From assembly GCA_024362935.1 (NCBI GenBank), contig JANCRA010000033.1:4607001-4671000 (forward strand): a stretch of 64,000 nucleotides of DNA, given 5' to 3'. Shown here one piece after another: positions 1 through 13,300 of the stretch. The DNA comes from Setophaga petechia. Its lineage: Eukaryota; Chordata; Aves; Passeriformes; Parulidae. Both the position numbers and the translations under genes were made by a program. Each line of letters opens with the position of its first letter. The first letter of the stretch is position 1. The notes below the pieces were generated by a model. That model did not search any database, was not told the DNA's origin, and saw only the letters and a program-made list of their open reading frames with translations.

Positions 1-205
1 ATTCCCACGGCCTCCTGAGCAGGGTCCCAGCTTCACCCCACCCTCAAACTGCATGATCTCTTGGTGAGGAACATCCCTCTGCTCTCCTTGGACAGGAATG
101 CAAGGGTGGCTAAAGCTCTGGTGACATCCCCTGACCCAGCCCTTTGCTGCTCACCTCCACCAGCAGCAGCCTGAGCAATCTGAGCCTGCCTGGGGTGACA
201 CAAAA

Positions 206-668
206 CCCTGCAGTCCCTGCAATCCCTGCAGTCCCTGCAATCCCTGCAGTCCCTGCAATCCCTGCAGTCCCTGCAGTCCCTGCAATCCCTGCAGTCCCTG
301 CAATCCCTGCAGTCCCTGCAATCCCTGCAATCCCTGCAGTCCCTGCAGTCCCTGCAGTCCCTGCAGTCCCTGCAATCCCTGCAATCCCTGCAATCCCTGC
401 AGTCCCTGCAGTCCCTGCAGTCCCTGCAATCCCTGCAATCCCTGCAGTCCCTGCAGTCCCTGCAATCCCTGCAGTCCCTGCAATCCCTGCAATCCCTGCA
501 ATCCCTGCAGTCCCTGCAGTCCCTGCAGTCCCTGCAATCCCTGCAATCCCTGCAGTCCCTGCAATCCCTGCAATCCCTGCAATCCCTGCAGTCCCTGCAG
601 TCCCTGCAGTCCCTGCAATCCCTGCAATCCCTGCAATCCCTGCAGTCCCTGCAATCCCTGCAATCCTT
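206..668. repeat. 9-bp minisatellite, about 51 units, in a COL9A3 intron
   Basis: The unit is TGCAGTCCC or TGCAATCCC, tandem and almost free of indels. The only frequent variation is G/A at one position. On the minus strand each unit reads Gly-Leu-Gln, and the variant only changes CTG to TTG (both Leu). On the plus strand it reads Pro-Ala-Val or Pro-Ala-Ile. Long open frames here result from the 9-bp period. It lies in the intron after COL9A3 exon 25. Confidence 0.95.
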
Positions 669-1356
669 GCCCAGGGCAGAGCTGGCTCAGCACTGAGCTC
701 TGCTATTAGAGCAGATCATGAACATTGTTATGGTGACTCCCTGGCTTTCCAGGGGAAGTTTTCCAAGACAAACAGAGATCAGGTTGGTCTTTCCCCTTAG
801 CAACAAAACACAGACCACACTGATGCTGGTAAACCAAACCAGCAAGGCTTGCTAGGAGAGCTTCACTTTCTGCAAGAACACAGCCATGCATTAATAAAAG
901 CCATATATTTGATGAAAACTGGCCCAAAACCTCACTGCTGAGATTGAACCAAGCATGGACCTTGAGCAACAAAAAATATAAGATTAAACTATTTCAGTAG
1001 TGTGCCAGGCTTTGAGGTTAGGGTGAAATATCCTTCATCAGGCACAGGAAGCTGAGGAAAAGCTGCACTTTTAAACTTAACTGGGGAGGAATTTGATGTG
1101 AGGAGCTCCTGCACAGATCCTGGTGGCTGCAAAACACCCAGTGAGGGCCTGGTGTTTGTACCACAGCATTTTCATGAGTCCCCACTAGAACAGCCAACAT
1201 CTGTGCCAATGCTGGGAAAATGGGACAAAGAGGGGTTTGGTTTCTGCTGCAGAAAATTTTCATTTGTGGAAAAAAAGCCATTTGTGCTATCAAAGGCTGG
1301 CCCTGAAATTTGATTTAAATGCCTCTGCTAACAACAGCATGGAAGTTGTCACTTAC

Positions 1357-1392
1357 CTGGTTCCCCTTGGGACCGGGAGCACCGAGAGGACC
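1357..1392 (-). CDS. COL9A3: COL9A3 exon 25, last exon visible
   Basis: This 36-bp exon reads GPLGAPGPKGNQ. The acceptor is tttcag and the donor CAG|gtaagt. No further Gly-X-Y exon was found between it and base 1, so exon 26 lies outside the window. Confidence 0.93.
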
Positions 1393-4300
1393 CTGAAAAT
1401 AAATAAGAGAAAGAAGCAAATGAGATCAAACTGTTCCTTTGCTATGAATTCCTGGTGTGGTCAGACACTCTCAGCACGGGGTCAGAGTCTCCCAGCTGCC
1501 AAGTAGGAGGGTACAAATCTCATTCACACTTCCTAGAAATAAGAAGGGATTTCAGCCCCCTGCTAGCTCTGTGACACTCTCCACAGTCCTGGTTTCTGTT
1601 GTGGGGTAATTTCTCAGCCTGTGATGTGAGAGGAGCTTGGATTTACTTGTGGTATAAAACAGACAAGGATATTTTCATACCACAAGGGCAAAAAGCCAAG
1701 ATGCTTTTTCAAGGCCTTATTAGACTTTTTCGCAGGATTTAGAATTAGATGCTCCTGATTTAAAGATTAATGGAACAACATGGCCAAAGAGATAAAATAC
1801 ATTTAGATGATGAACTGATTATCACCTCAGGGATAATCCAGGCCATTTGGAAAATCCTTTCATCTTTATCTACCTGATATTCACATTTTCAGCCCTATTT
1901 GAGACATTTCTGCTCCAGAGAGCACAGCCAACAGGAGTTCAGGAGAACTCCAAAATTTTTTTTCTCTACTGCAAAATCTACATGTGAAATTCAGCCATTT
2001 TACCCTTCAAGTAGGATTTTTATAGCACCCTCATCAATCTGGCATCTGCAAACTGATCTTTTTATATTAACTAGATCTAGAGATGGCTCAGCAGAACAGA
2101 ATTTTTGAGGAGAACAAACATACACAACAAGGACATTTTATTTTGTTCAATTCAAGCACTAAGTTAAAAATAGGGGGGATTTCTATTAATGAAAAATAAC
2201 TCAGAAAAACACACAATGGAATGTAGAAATGCAAGAGTGACTAAAACTTTATAACACCTGTTATATGTTAGCTGATGGTAAAAGCAATATATTCTTTTCT
2301 GAACATTTTTATCTAAATTTTTTACCTCTGACTTCCCAGAGTCTCAAGGCTCCATGACAGTTTGTGGCAATAAAACACAGTTCAGTCACCAAAGACCAAG
2401 CAAGGAAAATTCCCTTGAAGACAAGCTTAGCCCAGAGGATTCTCATTCCAAACTCCAACTCACTGCAGGAACAAGGAGTTCAGGACTGCCAGCCCCATGT
2501 CCTCACACATTTCCTCTGATCAGCTCAACAAAATTCATGGTTTTGGCCAAACACTCAGTGCTCCAGCAGGGAGCCCAGAGAGGCAACGCCCCAGGTGGCT
2601 GCTGGCATCCAGGATCCTCAGGAATTTGATCATAATAAAAATCCTTTGGAAAAATATTTGTCTATTGCTGCCTCAGTCAGCAACAACAGCCAAGGCTTTC
2701 CCCTCCCCATATCCCACCCCAGCAGGATGGTTGATGCATTTTATTTTATTTTATTTTATTTTATTTTATTTTATTTTATTTTATTGTATTTTATTTTATT
2801 GTATTTTATTTTATTGTATTTTATTGTATTGTATTTTATTGTATTGTATTGTATTGTATTGTATTTTAATCTCAACACTGTTTTATATCTTCCAGTCAAA
2901 TGCACCAAACCACTGGTATTTTTCATGCCAGCAAACACATTGACTGAAATGCTGGTTTATATGGCTGAGCAGTCAGTGCAAGGACTGTGAAAAAGCCTGT
3001 CAGTACTGAGCTAGCTCAGGCATGAGGGGATTTCTCATTTTCCACAGAGAAGTCTCGATTGATTTCAGGAGAGTGTGATGAGCTGGCTGCAGCTGGGACA
3101 GGGGTTGCATGGATGCTGTGTGTGCAGCTCTCCTCTTCACCCTGACCCCGGGCAGGTCTCTGGGTGCTGTGTGTGTCCCCAGCAGCACAGGCTGCTTGTT
3201 CAGGCTACCAAAACACAGCCTGAGGGTTTGGGGTGAGCCCAGCACCACCAGCACGGTCACCACTGAGCCACCAAGGGCCTCATCCACGCCTGGTTTGAGC
3301 ACCTCCAGGGATGGGGACTCCACCCTTCCATGGGCAGCCTGTCCCAGTGCTTTACAGCCCTTTCTGGGAAAAAAATTCCTAATATTTAATCTAACCCACC
3401 CCTGGTGCGGCTTGAGGCCGTTTCCTCTCATTCTGAGCAACCAACAACCACATCTCAGAGTAACTGCACTGAACTTCAGAGGCAGAAATAAAACCTGGAT
3501 TATTTTTTACTGCTTTAAGCACAACGTTTTCCCTTCCTCTGCCTGGAGCAGCTCCCTGAGTGCTTCATGCAGGGGCCTCTTCCCCTCTGAATGTACATTT
3601 TTCACAGCAGCAAAGCCCTGAATGCAGCCAGGAGCCCCAGAGCTCCACAATAACACTCCTGTTTCACACTTCCAGCCCACAGTCACTCCAAAAGGCTTTT
3701 TTAAACCTGCCTGGAGCCAGCACAGAAGGGCCATTGTGGAACCCCTGTGGTGCTGCTGCAGTTGCTTACACAGAAAGCAACTTAAAGCTTTTTTGTAAAA
3801 AAAAAACTTTCACCTTAAAGCTGGGGAGGAGGGAGCTGGTGAACACATGGCTCCTGTTCTCCTGCAAGCTCCCAAAAAATGCTGTTCACTTTGCCCTGAT
3901 GGCTTCTTTCAAATGAGAATGAACTCATTTAAATAAAAAGTCACATTTATTGTGAGGTGGGATGCCCAGGTGTTTTGTTGTTCAGAAAGAAAAGCCACTG
4001 ATAAAACTGGAATTTAAAAAACACCCCAGAGAGTCTAATCAAGCATCTCAGTAACAAAAATTCATGAATCAGCTCTTGTGCTCTTGGGGAGCAAGGCTTT
4101 GGTGGAACCAGTGTCAGGAACAGGTGAAAATAGAAAACATTCTGTATTTTGGCCAGGATAGGGCCTGGAAGTCACTTTTAAACAACCCACCCTGTCTGAA
4201 AATAGTGTGAGTTTCTGGAGTGGAACAGAAACCAGGAACAGAGGGGACAGCATGCACTGCTCCCTGCCCTGAGGTCTGACTTAGGCACCCCAGGGACACC

Positions 4301-7300
4301 CAGCACACATCACCTACCCCAGGTTTTGGTGCCCATTGCCCTCTAAATGCCCATCCCAAGCAGGAATGGGTGCCAGGAGTGTTGTCCTTACCCTGTCTCC
4401 TGTCTCTCCACGGATCCCAGTCGGGCCAGGCAGGCCGGGCTCACCACTGGCACCTTTGGGGCCCTGGTGGGGAAACAACAAAACCAAGCTACAGCTCACA
4501 GTGCCAGAACCCCTGGGAGCTCACCAGTCCCCATAGCATGTTCAGAAAGGTTCTTTTGGGATGTCTCTCTCCCTTTTCCCCCAGGACCTGGGCACCAATT
4601 GTGTTGGTTGGTAGAGCTCACTCCAGTTTCTCTCCTGGTCCAAGGTCAGGCTCGTGCTGAGGTGCTCCAACCTTTGGCCTGGGTCTTTCATTATAAACCT
4701 CTTAAAATTAATAAACCTTCAATATCTGTGAGCCCACCAAGTGATGCTCCCTCAGCCAGTGCCAGTGGGGAGTGGAGGTCCCACACCCTTGGAGAAGGGA
4801 GGAAGAAATGTTGGAGATCCCAGGAGGAATTCACTGAAGAAAAACAGAGTGTGGAGCAGACCAAGGAGAAACTGAGGTGTCTTTACAAAGATCAAACCCA
4901 AAAAGTCATAAAAACCTTAAAACTCAGCTTGTTCCACCACCTGGCACAGGCTGGGACACCTTCCACCAGACCAGGCTGGTCTTGGACGTCTCCAGGGATG
5001 GGGCAGCCACAGCTGCTCCCAGGGAACAGGCTCAAAACTCAACCCCTCCTCTGCAAACAAACACTAAATACAAACTGCTCCTGCAGGCAGCTTATCTGGC
5101 CTTTTGCTCTTTCTACCATCCCATGGTAATGAAGGTGTCACGCTGGTTCTGGCAAATGGAAGGAGATTTCTTCCCTTCCCTCATTGCCACCACCTAAATT
5201 CTGGCCAGGGGTTTCCAGAGAGCCCTGACCTGCCAAAACACCAGAATGTCCCCTGTGTCACACTGCCCTGCCAAAACACCAGAATGTCCCCTGTGTCACA
5301 CTGCCCTGCCAAAACACCTTAATGTCCCCTGTGTCACACTGCCCTGCCAAAACACCAGAATGTCCCCTGTGTGACACTGACCTGGAAACCTCGGACACCA
5401 CGGGCTCCTATGGGGCCTTGGAGGCCAAGTGGTCCCTGCAAAGAGAGAGATCAGTTTTGGTAAGTGTGGGGGTACCAGTTGTTGGTTTCTCTGGGGCTGG
5501 ATTGAGGGCACTTGAGACAGTAGTTCATGTTCAGGCTCAGGTGTTTATTATTTCTAGTCAGTAAAACAGTCTCTCTGCTGTGAGTTCAGCAGCTTTTCAT
5601 TAGAAGGCACAAAATGGCCAACAATCTCTTGGTACAAGGGCTTTTAAGACTCAACTATCCAATTAAGAACTGACACCTGGATTATTTTCCCTTTTAACCC
5701 AGTAACTGATCCCACAGAGCTGCAACGTGGACTTTTCTGCCCAATTACAAAATGCCACCCAAACCCATGGAGAAGGAGGAAGAAGCAGCATGAAGAAGAA
5801 ACCCAGGATGACACCCTGTGCCCTCCATCTTGCTGCCATCCACCACAAAGAATCCCAAAACTTCAATTTCTCACTAAGTGATACACTTGCACTGTTCCCT
5901 ATAATCTAATTCACATTTTTGTGGATTCCAGTCTATCTTGAAGTCTGGGAAACTTTCTCCATGAATGAGGGTCAAAGTCAGAGCTCCCCTGAGGGTCAGG
6001 GCACCCCGGAGCAGACACAGAAATATTCCCTGTGGTGCCCTGGGTTTGCACAGGTGAGGAGAACATTTGGGGCCAGGTGAGTGAGCTGTGTCACTGAACT
6101 GGCAGAGTGTGCAGGTCTGTGCTGCTGCCCCTGCAAAGTTGGTTTGGTGTTTGCTGAGCTTTGTTAATTGCATTGTTGTCAACAGAAAGGCTTATTTGGA
6201 TAATCAGTGCTTAACAACATCCTGTGCTCATGAGTAGCAGAGATCAGGGACAGCAAAAAGTGGCAGCGTGACAGAGCACAGACATCATCCATTAGAGGGA
6301 TCTGCTGTCCCAGGATTATGCTTTTAATTGATTGCAAGGAACTGCTGCAAAACATGTGCTGCAGGCCCTTGGAAATGAAAAATGGCAATTGCATCCATTT
6401 GCTTGGGCATCCTTGGTTCCAGCAAAGCACAAAAAGGCAGCACTTTATGCTGCCAGGGCTTTTAAAAGCTCACCAGACAGAACATGAACATTACCATTAG
6501 GAGTCTCTACTGCTTTCTCCTGAGAAAAAAAAAAATCACATACCCAATAAAGATCTTGGATGAAAAAAAAAAAAACAAACTAAGTAATTTAGGCATTTAA
6601 ATCTCATTTTGTAAACTGTCTTCTTGAAATAGATGCCTTCAGCAAGCTTCTGTCATGAGGCAGGGCTGCAGTTTTTGGCTCCTTTCTGCCATCCCTGCTG
6701 GGTGGAGCAGTCAGGGACACAAATAAACCCCAGACTGGCCACTGACATAAAGCAGCATCAGCCTCAAAAAGCTGAACAACTGCTCAGGTATTTTTGTGGT
6801 TACTGCTCTCCACTTTGCTTTCTGCTTGTAATTCTGTAAGGAACTTTTAAAGTGATAATACAAAGCTTTAGGGAAGTTGAGTTAAATTGCATCAAAAATG
6901 CTGGTGGGAGCTGGAGGGACCTGACAGGTTCTGAGAAACCCTTGGTACTCAGAGCTAAAAAAACCCAAATTATTTTGAGCCAAACAGCCTTAACACTGGA
7001 AAAATCCTGCACCTCTCTTGGAACAGCCCAGTCTTAACAAATAAATTATGATTCTAATAAAACAAATCAGAAGTGAGAAGCCCAGGTTAGACATAACCAT
7101 GGGTTCAGCTGCAACAGCACCCCTGTCAAAACTCTGCACCAACACAATCAGCTTTTGCTTTTTGGCTGCAATACTGTGGTACCTTTTGTGAGGCCAGCCA
7201 CTCTGATGAAAAATTGCAGACATAAAAGCAAACATTATTAATACAGTTTATTTCTAAAGCTGATTTCCCTCTCCTTGGAAGTTAAAGCAGAGGCTGCTCA

Positions 7301-10300
7301 CAAACAATAAATCATGCAGTTCAATTTCTTCCAAGTGGCACGTACCAGAAATCATATTAGACTTGCTGTAGGCTCCTGGATTTCAAAATGAGATTAAGAT
7401 GGGAAAAAAAAAAAAAAAAAAGAAAGAAAAAGAAAAAGAAAAAAGCCAACAAAACCACTGGAAGATCAGATCCAACCCCAACAGCAGCAATAGTTGGGAG
7501 TGACAAGATGAAAAAGTACCCAAGCATTTTCAGTGGTGGGATCAAAATCAGGGTTTTACCCTCCTGGTGCTATTTGTTATCATCTCTGCTACTGAGCAGG
7601 GACTCCATGCAGTTATTCCCAGTTTTGCTGTATCCATGGCTTCAGGTTTTGCAGGGAATTCCTCTGCACTGCTGCAAGGAAAGGGATGCAGGGCTGGGGA
7701 GGATTTCAGGTTCATGTGCTGGTGGCCAAGTCCATTGCAACAGTGAAGTTCTGCTTCCCTAATGCCTGACTTCAGCACGGGCAGAACCCCCCTGTTCCTG
7801 TGCAGTGAGGGCCTTGCTGACTGCCCAGCCCCTCCTGCAGCTCCACAAACCTCCTGGCAGCTGCAGTTTGCTCTGCCAAGGGAAATGGGAGGGATCCCTT
7901 GGCGTTGGCACGGAGCTGTCAGTGAGAACAGGAGCTGACCCAGCCTGGGGAGGAATTTCCCTGCTGCCAAAGCTCCCCAGAGACACCACTGAGAGAGAAA
8001 GTGGCTTTTTATTTGTCCTGAGAGTGACCCCCCATCCCAACCCTGTTTTGGCACCTCTCTGGTTCACAGCCAGCTCTGTACTTACAGTTGCTCCTCTGGG
8101 TCCTGGCAGACCTCTCTCACCAGGGATGCCAACATCGCCCTGGCAGGGACACCAAAGTCAGCTGTGATCCTCAGGAGGCACAAATCCACCCTTCCCACCC
8201 TGTGGGACACATTCCTGCATCCCAGGCTGCTCAGTCCCCAGCTCCTGCCCCCCTGGCCCCTCTGCCAGCCCACTGCTGGTGGGTTTTGCCCAGCCCCAGT
8301 GCCCAGCACCCTGCCCAGGCAGCTCACACCACTGCAGAATGCCTGGAGTGCCCAATGCCCTGGGATTGCAGGTGCTGCATCACTGGGAGATTCATTTATG
8401 CAAGGAAGCAGCACGTGAGCTCCACCTCCCCAGTTTTGGTTTAGAACTCTCCAGCAGGGCCATGGTCAGTGGGAATGTGGGCACTTACAGGGATGCCTGG
8501 CTCTCCAGAGGGACCTGCCTCTCCCATCTCTCCAGGGCTGCCCTGCAGAGCACAAAGCAAACACTCAGTGAGGGCAGCACTTCAGGGACTCATTTCTGTC
8601 CTGCCTGAAGCAACAACAGCAGCAGGGAGTTAAAACCTGGATCAGGAAATAAAAACAGCTTTAAACTTTTACAGATTCGAGGCAAAACTCACCAGAGGAC
8701 AGGTGAGCTGCACACTCTGTCCTGGGACCAGGGGGGCTGCCAGCCCCAGGCAGGGTCCCCATGTCCCATAGGATGCCAGGACATCCCATCCCACTCCCTC
8801 CTGCACCCCCCTCACAGCAGAGGAGATTCCTGCCCCACCTTCCTGCAGCCTGCTCTCCTCCCTGAGGATTAGCAGCAATAATGATGCAGAGGGAAAAATT
8901 CATAAAGGAGAGGAACAGGGGAATAAAGGACACCTCTCAGAGCAGCTTTGTGCTGGAGTGCTTTGGTGTGCCTGAGGTTTTCTTTAATCTCACAGGTAAA
9001 GTCAATCTAAAGCTCCATGGAAGTCTTTCTCCTGAGATAAGGGAAAATCTGCAGAAGGCAAGATGAGATCATTCTGCTCCTGCTGGTGCTCAGCCTTTTG
9101 ATTCACAAAGATCAAATCTCCTCCAGGGACCTTGACAAAAGGATGAGGTTTACTAAACCAGTGATGACTCTCCTGTGGATCTGCTGTATCTGAACCAGGT
9201 GCCAGCCCAGTTATTTTACCTAATTCCAGCTCTTCAGCCCCAGCAGAAATACATAATCCATCACTTTGGGGTAAGTCCTCCCAGTCCCCCAAAGCCAAAA
9301 AGTCTTGCTGTGACCAGCTTCCCCACCAGACCCCATCATTAGAGAGATTCACTTACTGGTTCACCCTTGGAGCCTTTAATACCTGCTCTTCCAGGCAGAC
9401 CCTGAAAAAAATCATATTAAAGCAACGTCAGAAGAAGTGAAGTGATTAAATTTGTTATTCTGGTCTGATTTGACACACAAGGAGCAACCTTTGCTGGAAG
9501 CAATGAAAGGTTTAGACTTCTGCAGCTTTCACTGTGAAAATTATGATTTCAATGTCTCTCTTGCTGCCCTTGCAGCTCCATGAACACTAATCCTTGGCAT
9601 GAGAGCAAAGAGCAGGGAAGTGCAAATGGACCAGCAGCAGCAACATTTTGCACTGCAGAAACCTCTCTCCAGGGGAGTTCAAAATATTCTGCAAATGCAG
9701 GAAGAAAGGAATACTTGATCTGTTTTAAATAGTTGGAAGTCTGGGGAGATGAAACATTTTGCCAATAAGCACTGGAGTAGGGCAGGGACAGAGCTCAGGA
9801 TGTTACACCCCAGATCTTGCCTCCCTCCATAAGGGATGCACATCAGTGGGATGTGAAAGAGAAAATCTCTCACAAGTTTAGACTTTAAAGAGTCAGAGAA
9901 ACCAACAGGCAGGGAATTACTGTGAGCTGCTACTCCAGGTGTTCTCCAACCCTGTCTGGCACACTCCTTCCCTGTCTGCATGGTGGGAAAAGTGCATTTC
10001 TGTGACCGTGTTCACAGGGGTCTCAGGATGAGGGAAGAGATGAGGATCTGACTCCATGCTTCAGAAGGTTGATTTATTATTTTATGATATATATTATATT
10101 AAAACGATACTAAAAGAATAGAAGAAAGGATTTCATTAGAAGGCTAGCTAAGAATAGAAAAAGAATGGATAACAAAAGCTTGTGGCTCAGACAGAGTCCA
10201 AGCCAGCTGACTGTGATTGGCCATTAATTAGAAACAACCATCATGGGCCAATCACAGATCCACCTGTTGCATTCCACAGCAGCAGATAATCAATGTTTAC

Positions 10301-13300
10301 ATTTTGTTCCTGAGGTCTCTCAGCTTCTCAGGAGGAAAAATCCTAAGGAAAGGATTTTTCATAAAAGATGCCAGTGACACATTTCCTCTTGGCTTAATGA
10401 CAGCTCCCTGTGAAACAGCCACAGAAGGACCCTGCCCTGTCCCCAGGAAGGATCTCTGCAGGCACACTGAGCCCCCAGGGGTGGCAGGTCCTGCTCCATA
10501 CTCACAGGAAGTCCATTTGGCCCCTTCTCTCCAGGAGCACCCACGGGAGCTGCGTCACCCTGTGGATAGGGACAGGTTAGGAGGGACCCTGCAGCACAGG
10601 GAACTGGCCTGGCACAGCCAGGGGACACATTCCCACACGGGCATTTGGACTTTTCTCCCTCCCTGTGTGCACAGGACCAAGAGCTGCTGTGTCTGGAGGA
10701 GTGAGCACCCACTGGACAGGAGCTCCCAGTGTTTCCCTGCAGCTCCCAGCCCTCCCTGGCAGCACATGTTCAATGTTCCTGCAGGAGCTCTGCTCAGGAA
10801 CCAGGCAACCAGCCCCTGACAGCACCTTGTCTCCAGGATATTGAAATCAGCTCTGAAAAGGCATCTCTGAGGGCCTGGAGTCAGCCAGCAGGAACCACTG
10901 AATCCAGGGGCACAGCTGAGCTTTCATCATTTGTGCTCCTCCCTTCTTTAGGGAGCTCCTTCTGGATTAACTAACAGGAGAATTTCACTCTCCTTCACTA
11001 GTGACAATATCAGAAAACTCTTTACAAGGAAAAGCTTTCCAGCCAAGCTTCTTGAGGAGCACTGCAGCCCTGCCAGCTCAGTCTGAGGAACCCTCCCTGC
11101 AGTGGGAAGCAGCACTTTACAAACCTTCTCACCATCGAGTCCAGGAGCTCCATCCCGCCCGTCCTTGCCTGGCATCCCCTGCAATCATGGACAGCACAGG
11201 TTTGGGTCAGAAGAAGCTCTGTGGTTTGCAAAATTCACATCAAAGAAGATTTTGGCAACGAGTCCAGCTCCAGTTGTGCTGGGAGATTTTCATTAGCAGC
11301 AGTACAGCTGTGGCATAGCCCAGCTGGGCTTGCACAGAGACCACAGAGCAGGAGTTTGACAGCAAGGATGGCAAGAAGCAGATTTTTGTCTATTCTGTTT
11401 GATCTCCTCCTCTGCAAGCAAGACCAACAGCAAGACCTGCATCCTGCTTAACTGACTTACAGGTTCTCCTATGAGCCCACGAGCCCCTGGGTTTCCTTTT
11501 GGTCCAGGTTTACCCTAGAAAACAACAATAAATCCTGAATTAGTTAACCTGAAGAACAGTCAACAAAGACAACACTCAAATTCTGCAGGGACATTTCATT
11601 CCATTCCATTTCAGCTGGATCCTCACTGTCCACATAAGTATGGAGGCTGTTTTGGGACACAGGAAACCAGACCTGGGAAGATCCTTGATCATTTCAAGGG
11701 ATGGAAATGTCAGATCTGCTCCCTGTGCTCCAGGCTGTAGCAGCACTTGGACACCTTATTGCTCAGGCATGTTCAGTAAGAGTTAAACATCTCATTTTTG
11801 AGATGGTGCTTCCATCCCTTTAAAGCAAATGAAAAGGCCACAAGCCATAATAAACCTGTGGAACAGTCCTGGACTGGAGCAAAGGGGGTTTGGCTGCACT
11901 TACAGTGTCACCTTTGGGCCCCCGGAACCCCTGAGGTCCTTTGCTCCCTTGGTCTCCCTGTGACAGAGGAGGAAAAGCCATTAAACATCTTCATCACACA
12001 GAGGCAGAGATTGCTGCTTTGGGGGTGAAATGAGGAGGGTTTTGTGCTGTTTGCTTTGGTTTTTGTGCTGTTTGCTTTGGGTTTTGTGCTGTTTGCTTTG
12101 GGGTTTGTGCTGTTTGCTGGTGTCAGCAGAGGTGGAGCACACACAGTGCCCCAAGAGCTGGGGGCACTTTCTCAGTTAAACCCCAATTCCTGACACCCCT
12201 TCTGCTGCAGGGACCTTGCCAACAATCCCTCAGGGCAGAGATCATCTTCCCCTTCATTTAATGAATCAATTTCTTTAAACAGAAACAGAGTGGGAGAAAA
12301 GCTTTAATATTTACTGTGTAGATCCTGCTGGGTGAGATGGTAATGAAAGGTTTGGTGAGAAAGCACATCATTTTGTTTTAGTTTGGATGAATTTCTTCTA
12401 TAATTGCAAGACTAGGAAAAAGTCCCCAGAGGGTGGTGCTGCAGAAGGATGGGGATTGCATCCTCAACACACAGCTATTCCTGCTTGGAGCAAAAATCCT
12501 TGAGAGCACCTGGGAACAGAGCAGGCTCAAGGGATGTAAGCTCACAAAAGGGTTGATTTTTCCTCCAAAATTAATGGATATTCCCTTCTCCAGGGCTTGC
12601 CCACAGCTGCTGGTGCTGAAGGCAGGGCAGTGAAGCACAGAGAGAAATGGAAATGTGGTGAATTTATTCTGGTGTGGGGCATGGCAAAGGGAGAGACATT
12701 GTGAGGTCTGGGTCAGGTAAAATAACATTGCTCTGAGTGGAGGGAAAGGGAAAAGGGAAAAATCTGCAGGAGGTGGCCAGCACAGCCTCTGCTCAATGGC
12801 AGCACAGCTCAGGAAGGAGGAATAAACCAGGGCAGGGCCACAGAGAGCCTGGGTACCCATCCACTGGATACATACAGCTCTGCCTGGAGGTCCTGGGATG
12901 CCAGGTGGGCCCCTGAATCCAATGTCACCCTGTGAGGACAGACAGACAGACAGACAGACAGACATCATTGTGAGCCTGGGCTTGGCAGAGGGTGAAGTAA
13001 CAGAATCCCCACCTTGTACCACAACCTGAGAAAACACAAAAGCCCTGGGAAGAGCCCTGTGTCTCCTGCTGGTTTGCAGGACAGACAAACCCCACTCTGA
13101 ACAAAGGGTTTTACTCTGCATCTCCCCACCTTTGTGCCTCTGATACATGGACAGCATTCATGGCCTTGCTATCTTGATAACACTCTTGCTCCTAAATAAA
13201 TGCATGACTTCATCCAATTCAAAACCATTCAACCTCTGGGCTGCTGGTCTAGGGACTGTGACAGGAGCCCAAAGCCTCAATGAGCTGGAGATTGATCCTG

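Larger units (their letters stand above)
1393..4391. other. COL9A3 intron 24
   Basis: No exon was seen here. The intron holds the ATTTT-type pentamer repeat at 2738-2868 and a CR1 fragment at about 3200-3440. The rest appears unique. Confidence 0.7.

Noticed and set aside
151..693. 180-codon minus-strand (GLQ)n frame as an extra COL9A3 exon
   Set aside because: Acceptor and donor candidates at its edges are poor, and the family has no such exon. Kept only as a finding about the repeat.
5229..5380. CRISPR-like array (4 regular repeats)
   Set aside because: Units are contiguous without unique spacers, and the DNA is vertebrate. It is a minisatellite.
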